Positions 1-6,983 of a stretch of DNA of 36,777 nt are shown in pieces. The notes beneath the pieces are model-generated. The model ran no database searches. It worked only from the letters and a program-made list of their open reading frames with translations, and was not told the DNA's origin. Every line of letters starts with the position of its first letter. The first letter of the stretch is position 1. Origin of the DNA: Saprospiraceae bacterium. Lineage in GTDB: Bacteria > Bacteroidota > Bacteroidia > Chitinophagales > Saprospiraceae. The translations under genes were made by a program, and so were the position numbers. Location of the stretch: contig SLDF01000131.1 of the NCBI GenBank assembly GCA_007125435.1, positions 1-36,777 on the forward strand, read 5' to 3'.

Positions 1-121
1 CCCTGCCACATGTATGTATTTCTCACATGTTCTTATCATGAAAAAAAGGCTATGAACCGATTAACCAATTGTTGATCTTTTGACTTTTTATGTGTTAGTC
101 CCCAGAAAAAATAAGTGATCC
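1..121 (+). mobile_element. MITE-like element, copy A (right part only)
   Basis: Bases 5-121 match 2292-2406 at roughly 85-90 percent by eye, in the same orientation. The match stops where the complete copy stops, at the right terminal repeat (TAGTCCCCAGA...GTGATCC). The left end would lie upstream of the window. It has no coding capacity. The copy is named from its similarity to the complete one at 2089-2406, which has inverted ends and a target duplication. Confidence 0.6.
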
Positions 122-548
122 GAGAATGTCTGATTATTGTTTTTATCATCTAAGGCAATCCCAAATGACAAAAGTTGACCATAGGCTTATGGACCTCAAT
201 TTCAGTACTAAAATTAGAGAAAAAGCACTTTCAAAGTTAGTCTCACACAGAGTGGTAAGATTTGATCTGAGTCAACTGTCAAAGAAAGTTATATCATAAT
301 AAAATAAATATTTAATACGTTGTTAGCCATTGGTTAAACATGCTTGGGTGTCACATATGCTTACAGTCAAAGCAAATATAGATAATATATAATCATGCCA
401 TACCAAAACAATTGTTTAATAAGGCTGTAAATATTAGCATATAATTAACAATTATTGTATTTTTGGCACGAGTCTCAGAAAACACATAGATAATAGGTCT
501 TGATTATAGTCAAGATATTTTGTCACAGGTATAAAAGAAAACTACACA
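122..548. other. Intergenic stretch, no gene seen
   Basis: AT-rich DNA between the partial MITE-like copy and the M23 peptidase gene. No convincing reading frame or RNA gene was found. The only candidate signal is a promoter -7-like box at 458-465, listed separately. Confidence 0.5.
458..465 (+). promoter_or_regulatory. Candidate Bacteroidota -7 box for the M23 gene
   Basis: TATTTTTG matches the Bacteroidota -7 consensus TAnnTTTG exactly. It lies about 83 bases before the ATG at 549. No TTTG/TTG -33 element stands about 19 bases upstream, and such a box is common by chance in AT-rich DNA. Confidence 0.2.
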
Positions 549-1874
549 ATGTCAATAAAAAAGCTAACATTGAACAATATCAAGCTCAATCGTACTTTCT
601 TAGTACTTTTTATATTAGGATCTATTTTTTTAAGTGCGGGTTTTTATCTAGTTATTCCACAGTACAATGCTGTCTTAAACAAGAATGAATTGTCTGATCT
701 GGGAAGTTTTGAAGTCCGCATACCGAATATTCAATACGGATTGAATATCGACGACTTTCTACTGGAAGATAGTGAAGTCCAGCCCAATGAATTCTTTTCG
801 AAAATCCTCTATAAATGTTACGACTCCGGTGTTGAAGTTCAAAGATTATTAGACAATACTGATAATGTATTTGACGTCAGAAAGCTCAGAGCAGGAAAGC
901 CTTATAAGATCCTTAAGTCGAAAAACTGTGAAGGTCCAAATTTCCTTATCTATGAAGAAAGCTCTTACAGCTATATTAAGTATGATTTGAATAGTTTTTG
1001 CGCAGAGAGAGTACATAAGCCTGTTGAAAGGAGATTGGAGTTAGTCGAGGGCTTCATTGGTGAAGGGTCGAGCTTGTACAAATCCATGATAGACGCCGGT
1101 GTGTCAGCTTATCAAAGTTTAACGAACAAGATGGAGCGGGCACTAGCGTGGAGTGTAGATTTTCACCACTTGCAGGCCGGCGACGAGTACAAGGTATATT
1201 ATGAAAAGGTATATGTCGATGGTCAGGAGCTTGATGCAGGTGAGGTCAAAGCCGCCTATTTCAAGCATAGAAACAAGGATTTTTACGCATTTAGGTATAA
1301 GACAGACGAATTAGATGGATATTACGATGAAAAAGGACATTCAGCTAAGAGAGCTTTTTTGAGAGCTCCGGTAGCCTTTAGTCGCATATCTTCTCGTTAC
1401 AACAAAAGAAGGTATCATCCAGTCCTTAAGCGCGTAAAGGCTCACCTTGGGACGGATTATGCTGCACCTACAGGTACGCCAATTATGAGTGTAGCTGATG
1501 GTGTAGTAGAAAGAGTGGGCTATACAAAGGGTAATGGCAACTACGTCAAAATAAGACACAATAAGACTTACCAGACTCAATACCTACATATGCAAAAGTT
1601 TGCCAGTGGTATCAAAGCCGGTACAGCTGTCAAGCAAGGTGAGGTCATAGGTTATGTCGGTTCTACAGGCCTTGCTACCGGACCTCACGTTTGTTTCAGG
1701 TTTTGGAAAAATGGTGTTCAAGTAGATCATTTGAGAGAAAACCTGCCCAATACCGAGCCTATGCCAGAGTCCGAAATACCTAAATATCTGGAATATATTG
1801 CTCCGCTCATGGAGATTTTGCATCCTGAGGATCAAGAAGAAGAGGAGGAGTCAATACTGGAGCTATCTGCTTGA
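549..1874 (+). CDS. M23 family (LytM-type) metallopeptidase, membrane-anchored
   Basis: Probable zinc endopeptidase that cuts peptidoglycan cross-links in the periplasm. It has 441 residues: a basic N-terminus, one membrane segment at about 17-35, a non-catalytic middle region that probably controls access, and a C-terminal M23 domain at about 290-400. Visible catalytic elements are HxxxD (H299, D303), H347 in YLHMQ and H380 in GPHVCFRF. The usual HxH motif reads HVC, so Cys382 replaces the second histidine, normally a zinc ligand. I recall similar variants in Bacteroidota homologues, so it may still be active with an altered metal site. The extreme C-terminus is acidic (EDQEEEEE). It stands alone between two MITE-like copies. 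The family call is firm; activity is inferred. Confidence 0.9.
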   Translation: MSIKKLTLNNIKLNRTFLVLFILGSIFLSAGFYLVIPQYNAVLNKNELSDLGSFEVRIPNIQYGLNIDDFLLEDSEVQPNEFFSKILYKCYDSGVEVQRLLDNTDNVFDVRKLRAGKPYKILKSKNCEGPNFLIYEESSYSYIKYDLNSFCAERVHKPVERRLELVEGFIGEGSSLYKSMIDAGVSAYQSLTNKMERALAWSVDFHHLQAGDEYKVYYEKVYVDGQELDAGEVKAAYFKHRNKDFYAFRYKTDELDGYYDEKGHSAKRAFLRAPVAFSRISSRYNKRRYHPVLKRVKAHLGTDYAAPTGTPIMSVADGVVERVGYTKGNGNYVKIRHNKTYQTQYLHMQKFASGIKAGTAVKQGEVIGYVGSTGLATGPHVCFRFWKNGVQVDHLRENLPNTEPMPESEIPKYLEYIAPLMEILHPEDQEEEEESILELSA

Positions 1875-2080
1875 TTTTTTTGTTCACACTATCTCGTATC
1901 TTATATTTTTATTAATTTCTATTGGTGTTCTAACAGAATAAACTCGTGTGGTTTTCTTTGTCGGTATTTTTTAAGTGATATCTGTTTCATTGGTAAGTAA
2001 CACGAGAAAGAAAAGACAGAAGTTATTGTTGATATGCTGTATGAGCAAATTGGGCTTTAGCTTGTTAAACCACATACCTA
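1875..2080. other. Intergenic stretch before the MITE-like element
   Basis: AT-rich with no gene recognised. A frame open from about 1976 runs into the left target duplication and, if the element at 2089-2406 is removed with one duplicate, continues to a stop at 2498. This is weak evidence for a disrupted small reading frame. Confidence 0.3.
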
Positions 2081-2414
2081 TCGAAAAGGGGGCACTTATT
2101 ATTTCTGGGGAGTAGGTTTAAAATTACTCAATTTAGAAAATAGATTTACAAATGGTATAAATCTATATGAGCTGAGTTTGCTTAGGACTTTTGGCTGTTC
2201 TTCTCTTTGTCATACTTTTTTTGCTTGTCCAAAAAAGAAAAGGCTAATAGATTGTATAAAAAACCAAGGTCAGATCAACTAAATGTACCCAGTCACATGT
2301 ATGTATTTCTCACATGTTCTTATCAAGAAAAAAGGCTATAAACCGATTATCCTATTATTGACCTTTGAATTTTTATGTGTTAGTCCCCAGAAGAAAGAAG
2401 TGATCCTCGAAAAG
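2081..2414. mobile_element. MITE-like element, complete copy B, with 8-bp target duplication
   Basis: The 318-bp element at 2089-2406 is bounded by TCGAAAAG on both sides (2081-2088 and 2407-2414), a perfect 8-bp direct repeat. Its ends form an ungapped inverted repeat of 26 bp with about 20 matches. The left end reads GGGGCACTTATTATTTCTGG; the reverse complement of the right end reads GGATCACTTCTTTCTTCTGG. Bases 2292-2406 recur at 5-121. There is no transposase or convincing reading frame, so it would be mobilised in trans by an enzyme not in the window. The transposon family cannot be assigned by eye, although an 8-bp duplication limits the candidates. Confidence 0.75.
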
Positions 2415-2816
2415 TCAATGGAAAATGGTAATTGGAGCAAGCCAGAAAAAGAAAGGAGAATAAGAAGGAAGTACGCAAGTCTTTGCGATATCTATTAAGC
2501 TGCGGCAACAAAAATATTTGGTAAATAAACAAAGTGGTCAATAAGATAGGTGGTAAAAAGTTCTCCTTTGGTTTAAACACTAAATAATCTCCATGGAAAT
2601 TTTTTAATAAAAAATGAATTAAAAGTTACATATATTTAATATATATATATAACTTTACTCCACGCCATAGTTAAAATGAGTTTTGATATCAAGCGCGGTT
2701 AGTAAATATGCAAATGAAGAATCGTCAGTTGTTTTCCGCACTAACACTTGGTAGTAAAGTCCAATTGAAAACATAGGTTATATTAACTGCATTTTTTTAA
2801 CCCAAAATAATTTAGT

Positions 2817-3431
2817 ATGAAAATTTTAAAGCTATCGCTTGTGTTAGCATTGCTGATTACTTCAGCGAACATTGCTTACACTCAAATTGGAGTCAGAGCA
2901 GGTGTTAACATTGCAACCCAAAGTTTAGATGATGATGATACAGATTTGTCTTCTATAATTGGTTTAAACCTTGGAGTTACTTATGAACATGCTTTGTCAT
3001 ACAGGCTTAGCATTCAACCTGAATTGCACTTTATTCAAAAAGGAACCAAACTTGATATTGATAATATTTTTGGTTCAGGTGAATTCACCACAACTTTAAA
3101 TTATATTGAACTTGCGGTAATGGGTAAGTACACCATAACTGACATAGGAGACGACGGTGGTTTATATCTTAGCGTAACCCCTCATTTAGGACTTGGACTA
3201 AGTGGAAGGTACAAAGTAGAATTTGAAGGTGAGTCAGAAACTGAAGACGTTGACTTTGACGATGATGGATTGAATAGAATGGACTTCGGTGTTGGATTTG
3301 GATTAGGAGCGAGCTTCGGTAATATATATATAGATGTCAGATATAATCTTGGTTTAGCCAATGTATCTGATGATGCTGATTTTACCATTTACAATCGAGG
3401 GATACTTGTCGGTGTAGGATATAAATTCTAA
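2817..3431 (+). CDS. Outer-membrane beta-barrel protein (PorT/OMP_b-brl_2 type)
   Basis: It has 204 residues and a clear signal peptide (1-22, ending ANIAYTQ). The mature protein opens with IGVRAGVN, typical of small Bacteroidota barrel proteins. Alternating hydrophobic strands and acidic loops (DDDDTDLSS, EGESETEDVDFDDD) follow, and the protein ends in GVGYKF with the terminal aromatic usual for outer-membrane insertion. The acidic loops could bind cations; that is only a suggestion. No specific function can be given. It is monocistronic, followed directly by a rho-independent terminator at 3453-3487. Confidence 0.8.
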   Translation: MKILKLSLVLALLITSANIAYTQIGVRAGVNIATQSLDDDDTDLSSIIGLNLGVTYEHALSYRLSIQPELHFIQKGTKLDIDNIFGSGEFTTTLNYIELAVMGKYTITDIGDDGGLYLSVTPHLGLGLSGRYKVEFEGESETEDVDFDDDGLNRMDFGVGFGLGASFGNIYIDVRYNLGLANVSDDADFTIYNRGILVGVGYKF

Positions 3432-3452
3432 GAAGCTTGCTTTTAAAGAATT

Positions 3453-3487
3453 AAAAGAGGGGCTGGTACTAATCAGCCTCTTTTTTT
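3453..3487 (+). terminator. Rho-independent terminator after the beta-barrel gene
   Basis: GGCTG (3461-3465) pairs with CAGCC (3474-3478) across an 8-base loop. The stem is extended by the A-rich left flank and the run of T at 3481-3487. It begins 22 bases after the stop codon at 3431. Confidence 0.75.
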
Positions 3488-3877
3488 GAGTTGTAACCCT
3501 AAAACCTTGACAAACGAATACAAACGTTTATTCTACGGCTAAGGTGCTAAGTCCATCCCATATTTGCATTGTCAATAAGGATTGACGTTCACAGAATCTG
3601 ATGTTTTATTTTAAACTTTAAAGCTATGACAAATTTGGGCTCACTTCTTTTTTTTGGAACTTTGGTGCTAATACTTAAGTAAAAGTATTTTTAAATGGAA
3701 GCACCCTTTGTAAGCTCAACCATATGGATAATTAGCGCTATAAGGAATGATGTGGTATCAGTCAAATAAGAACCAACTGGGTAAGATAAAAGATAAAAGG
3801 TCGAAGGTCTAAAGGTCAATTGGTGATATAGCGGTGGGCGGTGCTTTGGTTGACCTGATTCTTAATCAAAGCTGGGT
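3488..3877. other. Intergenic stretch, no gene seen
   Basis: No convincing frame. A degenerate purine-rich direct repeat (GATAAAA twice, then GGTCGAA/GGTCTAA) lies at about 3784-3820, just before the hairpin-rich part. Confidence 0.4.
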
Positions 3878-3930
3878 CCAAGCCTCAGCGAGGCGACATA
3901 TTAGTAGCCCGGGGCGTCAGCCCTGGGTTT
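3878..3930. repeat. REP-like pair of GC-rich hairpins
   Basis: Two stem-loops sit close together: GCCTC-AGC-GAGGC at 3882-3894, and CCCGGGGC-GTCA-GCCCTGGG at 3908-3927, which is complementary throughout with one G-T pair. Paired GC-rich hairpins of this form are typical of REP elements mobilised by IS200-like REP-associated transposases. The transposase link is established for the class and only inferred here, since none is encoded nearby. Confidence 0.55.
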
Positions 3931-4050
3931 GTAAATTTATCACCAAATGTTTTGGCGCTATTTTTGTGCTGAAAAAAGCAAAAATCGTGACAAAACTAAT
4001 CGACCGAACCTACCAATAAAACTTGAAAGAAAACATTCACCTTTAAGCCT

Positions 4051-4155
4051 AAACAGCGAAGTGGACAAAGTCCACGCAGCGTAAACAGCAAACGGAGGCA
4101 ATAGCCTATCGTTTGCATAAACAGACGAATTGAGGATAATGTCGAACGCAGAAGT
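4051..4155. repeat. Degenerate 32-36 bp tandem units, first two with perfect-stem hairpins
   Basis: AAACAG recurs at 4051, 4083 and 4119. The first unit holds GTGGAC-AAA-GTCCAC (4061-4075). The second holds GCAAACG...CGTTTGC (4088-4116) with an inner AGGC/GCCT pair. The third holds only a weak CGAA-type arm. Stem sequences differ between units while the linker is kept. No function known to me. Confidence 0.5.
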
Positions 4156-4177
4156 ACACATAATACATCTAACTATC

Positions 4178-4216
4178 AGCTTGTAGCTTGAAGCTTGAAG
4201 CTTGAAACTTGCAGCT
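4178..4216. repeat. 7-bp tandem repeat (AGCTTGA-like)
   Basis: About five degenerate copies of AGCTTGA in a row. Non-coding, directly upstream of the structured element at 4229. Confidence 0.8.
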
Positions 4217-4228
4217 AAATACTACATT

Positions 4229-4393
4229 CTGCGTGAGGGATAGAAGCGATATGAACAGGAATAGCATAGTTGGTGGAGCGCTGGAGGGAGGGGCGACCGA
4301 ATGGAAGCCACTCAAAACAGCAGCGATACCCTATGGTAGACCTGTGAATACAAGCGGATAGCCCGACCCCGCACGGTAGTAAGGGGGCACGCC
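4229..4393 (+). repeat. Structured repeat family 1, copy 1
   Basis: The left part (GCGTGAGGGATAGAAGCGAT, then ATGAAC) and right part (GTGAATACAAGCGGATAGCC, then CGACC) are repeated in reverse complement at 15528-15704, and both copies finish at a CACGCC motif. The outermost GCGTG and CACGC are complementary, so the element can fold on itself. The middle (about 4259-4342) differs between those two copies, but part of it (4242-4299) resembles the reverse complement of 16021-16080. It lies downstream (3' side) of the beta-barrel gene at 4418-5146, which is transcribed towards it. Confidence 0.65.
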
Positions 4394-4417
4394 ATAATCA
4401 TCCAAAGTCCTTGAAAT

Positions 4418-5146
4418 CTATCTGTAACGACTACCGAACATGTAATTCCTTCTGCCGCATGCTGCTCTTGCCGCACCACCTATGCCGAAGCTGAACTCCA
4501 TCTGCACCTGAGCGTAAAAAGGATGAGAAGAGGAGTAACTGTCGTAAGTGATGTAAGGAGCTGGGGGAGGATTAGAAGCATCTTGTGCCTGAGGACCCAT
4601 CATGTCTGTGAATGCGTATCCAATACGGATACCCATGACCAGGGTAAAAAATTCATTACCGGCGATGAATCCACCGAATCCTGCGGCAGCACCAAAATAA
4701 TTATCTCCAAAAAAATTACTTGTCTCTAGTGGCAGACCATCGTATGTCTGATCAACGGACTGCAATAAAGACATCTGGGGACCGATCTCCAGATAAGAGC
4801 CCTGAGAGTTGAACCTGTACATGAGTGACAAGTCTAGTGACTGCCATTCTGTGCGATTAGGTATCCTGTCCGTGCCGACACGATGTTGAAATTCTTGACG
4901 TCCATGTTGCAAGAGTCCCTCTATGATAAAACCATTGTACTCACCAATATTGACGCCAATCTTACCACCATATGCATAGCCGCTGTTGAACTGATTGTTG
5001 TGCTCTGTATCGCTCCAGACATTATTGTTGTAAAATCCGCTGAGGCCATAGCCTACTTTGGGTGCGATATCAAGCCAAACCTGAGCAGAAGCTGAACTGC
5101 CAGCGAAAAGGAGAACAACGAGAGATAAAACGTAGTTGAATTTCAT
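4418..5146 (-). CDS. Outer-membrane beta-barrel protein, function unknown
   Basis: It has 242 residues and a signal peptide at 1-21 (LLFAGSSASAQ). The mature part starts VWLDIAPKVGYGLSGFYNNN, a common opening in Bacteroidota beta-barrel proteins. It continues with glycine- and aromatic-rich amphipathic stretches such as YLEIGPQMSLLQ and FTLVMGIRIGYAF, and the last strand region is FYAQVQMEFSFGIGG. The C-terminus ends RYR rather than in an aromatic, after a short tail (AARAACGRRNYMFGS) beyond the last strand, which is slightly unusual. It is monocistronic, with a structured repeat just beyond its 3' end. No specific role can be assigned. Confidence 0.75.
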   Translation of the reverse strand: MKFNYVLSLVVLLFAGSSASAQVWLDIAPKVGYGLSGFYNNNVWSDTEHNNQFNSGYAYGGKIGVNIGEYNGFIIEGLLQHGRQEFQHRVGTDRIPNRTEWQSLDLSLMYRFNSQGSYLEIGPQMSLLQSVDQTYDGLPLETSNFFGDNYFGAAAGFGGFIAGNEFFTLVMGIRIGYAFTDMMGPQAQDASNPPPAPYITYDSYSSSHPFYAQVQMEFSFGIGGAARAACGRRNYMFGSRYR

Positions 5147-5401
5147 ATGTAATATTTTGTAAGGCGAAAATATTAATTATTGTCCAATAATGTACTAAAA
5201 AAATGCAGGATAATGTATTTTGACAGCAATATGCAAAGACATTACTGTGTCAAGTATAAGCGGACTTTGCTACATCTTATGACATAGATGCGGATAGTAT
5301 AGATAAATGACGTCTAATTTTATTAGAAATACTTCCATATCGGTGTACTTATGCAATTGTGGGCTTGTATTTTAAAAAAAAGGTAAAAATTATAATTATA
5401 C

Positions 5402-6760
5402 ATGAGAGATCTACCTAATGATTTCATCTCATCACTTAGCGACATATTAGATGCTGGAGAGCAAGACGAATTTTTGCACGCGATGAGAGAGGAAGAGCCT
5501 CCTGTATCCGTTCGTCTAAACCAAGCAAAGCCAAATCAGGGATTTGGAGATGATATGCATTCGGTGCCCTGGGCAGAGTTTGGATTTTATCTATTGGACA
5601 GGCCATCTTTTACAAGAGATCCTTATTTTCACGGGGGTCATTACTATGTACAAGAGGCATCTTCAATGCTAGTCGGCGAGGTCGTACGTCAATTGGTAGG
5701 TGGCAGGGATAACTTGTTGGCATTAGACCTCTGTGCGGCGCCTGGTGGCAAGTCAACGCATTTACTCGATGTGCTCGGTGGCGGATCGATGTGTATATTG
5801 AATGAGATGGTGAGGAGTAGATTCAATATTTTAGATGATAATCTTGGAAAGTGGGGGAGACGTAATATGATACGCACTTCAACATCTGCAGAGAAACTAG
5901 CCTCTACGGGTATTGAATTTGACTTGATATTGGTTGATGCTCCTTGTTCTGGTGAAGGTATGATGCGAAAAGACCCTCAAGCTGTTGAACACTGGAGTCT
6001 TGCAAATGTCAATGTATGTGCCATGCGACAGCGGCAAATTTTGACGTCAGCTCATAGAATGCTCAAGGCCGGCGGGCTGCTGGTGTACTCCACATGTACA
6101 TTCAATAAGGCAGAAAATGAGCTCATTGGGGATTGGCTGGTCAGGGAATATGGATACAATACCGTGGCATTGCACTGTCCGGAGGGCTGGGGGCTGACAC
6201 AGCGGTCAGGTCAGTTCTCAGAGGTCTATGCCGCTTATCCTCACAAGGTAAAAGGTGAAGGACTTTGTATTCAGGTTTTAATGAAAAATGGTGAGCAACT
6301 AAAACAGTCTACAGCGATTAAGAAGAAGCCCAGCTTATATAGCAAGACTAATGGGATCCTGAGTAAATCATCTATCAAGCCGGAAGAATGGCTATTGGAC
6401 AAAGATAGTCAAAAAGTGTATGGCTTCAATCTTGACTATTGGCAAGAATATGTCTCCATCAGGTCGGTCGTAGCAGGAGCTATACCCGGCATAAGAATGG
6501 CAGATCTCAAAGGTAAACAGGAGGTTCCACACCATGAGTTAGCTTTGTGTGTAGGGTTTAATGATCATTTTCCTGTCGTGGAGTTAGATATGGAGGCTGC
6601 TTTATCCTATCTAAGGGGAGAAAGTATACCACATGACAATGCTGTCAAGCAGGGCTGGGCGGTAGTAAAGTACAAGGATTGCAGACTGGGCTGGGTCAAA
6701 TCGCTTCCTAACCGACTTAATAATTATTATCCAAAAACAAGTCGAATAAAGCATTTATAG
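5402..6760 (+). CDS. RsmF-like rRNA (cytosine-C5) methyltransferase, NOL1/NOP2/Sun family
   Basis: SAM-dependent RNA m5C methyltransferase, probably acting on 16S rRNA. It has 452 residues. The SAM-binding motif I is LDLCAAPGGKSTHL (about 108-121). Motif IV DAPCSGEG carries Cys182, and motif VI YSTCTF carries Cys232. In this family the motif VI cysteine attacks C6 of the cytosine and the motif IV cysteine helps release the product; both are present. The C-terminal third (about 300-450) fits the PUA-like RNA-binding region of RsmF relatives. RsmF rather than RsmB is preferred because there is no N-terminal NusB-like domain. The exact target nucleotide cannot be told from sequence. It appears to be transcribed alone. 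Confidence 0.88.
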   Translation: MRDLPNDFISSLSDILDAGEQDEFLHAMREEEPPVSVRLNQAKPNQGFGDDMHSVPWAEFGFYLLDRPSFTRDPYFHGGHYYVQEASSMLVGEVVRQLVGGRDNLLALDLCAAPGGKSTHLLDVLGGGSMCILNEMVRSRFNILDDNLGKWGRRNMIRTSTSAEKLASTGIEFDLILVDAPCSGEGMMRKDPQAVEHWSLANVNVCAMRQRQILTSAHRMLKAGGLLVYSTCTFNKAENELIGDWLVREYGYNTVALHCPEGWGLTQRSGQFSEVYAAYPHKVKGEGLCIQVLMKNGEQLKQSTAIKKKPSLYSKTNGILSKSSIKPEEWLLDKDSQKVYGFNLDYWQEYVSIRSVVAGAIPGIRMADLKGKQEVPHHELALCVGFNDHFPVVELDMEAALSYLRGESIPHDNAVKQGWAVVKYKDCRLGWVKSLPNRLNNYYPKTSRIKHL

Positions 6761-6823
6761 AACAGCAGAGTCAGTCAATACAGATCACGTAGTGGTATCG
6801 ATTGCCTTGACTGTAGAGCTGTT
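6761..6823. other. Imperfect stem-loop after the methyltransferase gene
   Basis: AACAGC...CAGTCAA (6761-6778) is complementary to TTGACTG...GCTGTT (6807-6823), with an internal mismatch. An alternative pairing CACGTA/TACGTG (6786-6791 with 6824-6829) competes with it. There is no T-run, so it is not a standard terminator. Confidence 0.4.
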
Positions 6824-6920
6824 TACGTGAGCAGTAAGATATAGTCGGTGAAGCACTATTTTTACAGACTGTAATGGTAAAAGCTTCCAATTCTTTCTTC
6901 CATATATTTTGTTTATTGAC

Positions 6921-6936
6921 AAACAAATGTTTGTTT
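6921..6936. promoter_or_regulatory. 7-bp inverted repeat upstream of the symporter gene
   Basis: AAACAAA-TG-TTTGTTT lies 48 bases before the ATG at 6984. Its size and position would suit an operator for a dimeric regulator. AT-rich DNA makes chance symmetry fairly likely. Confidence 0.3.
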
Positions 6937-6983
6937 TATGCTTCAAATCAAAGAAGAAAAAATATAAATAAAATCACTACTAA

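Noticed and set aside
549..2414. Composite transposon carrying the M23 gene between the two MITE-like copies
   Set aside because: The target duplication TCGAAAAG lies directly on both sides of the second copy alone, so that copy inserted independently.
2283..2498. Short frame over the second MITE-like copy
   Set aside because: Its first half lies inside the element and the equivalent part of copy A is not kept as a frame.
3834..4161. Short frames over the hairpin-rich intergenic stretch
   Set aside because: They consist of the hairpin repeats read as protein; no supporting feature.
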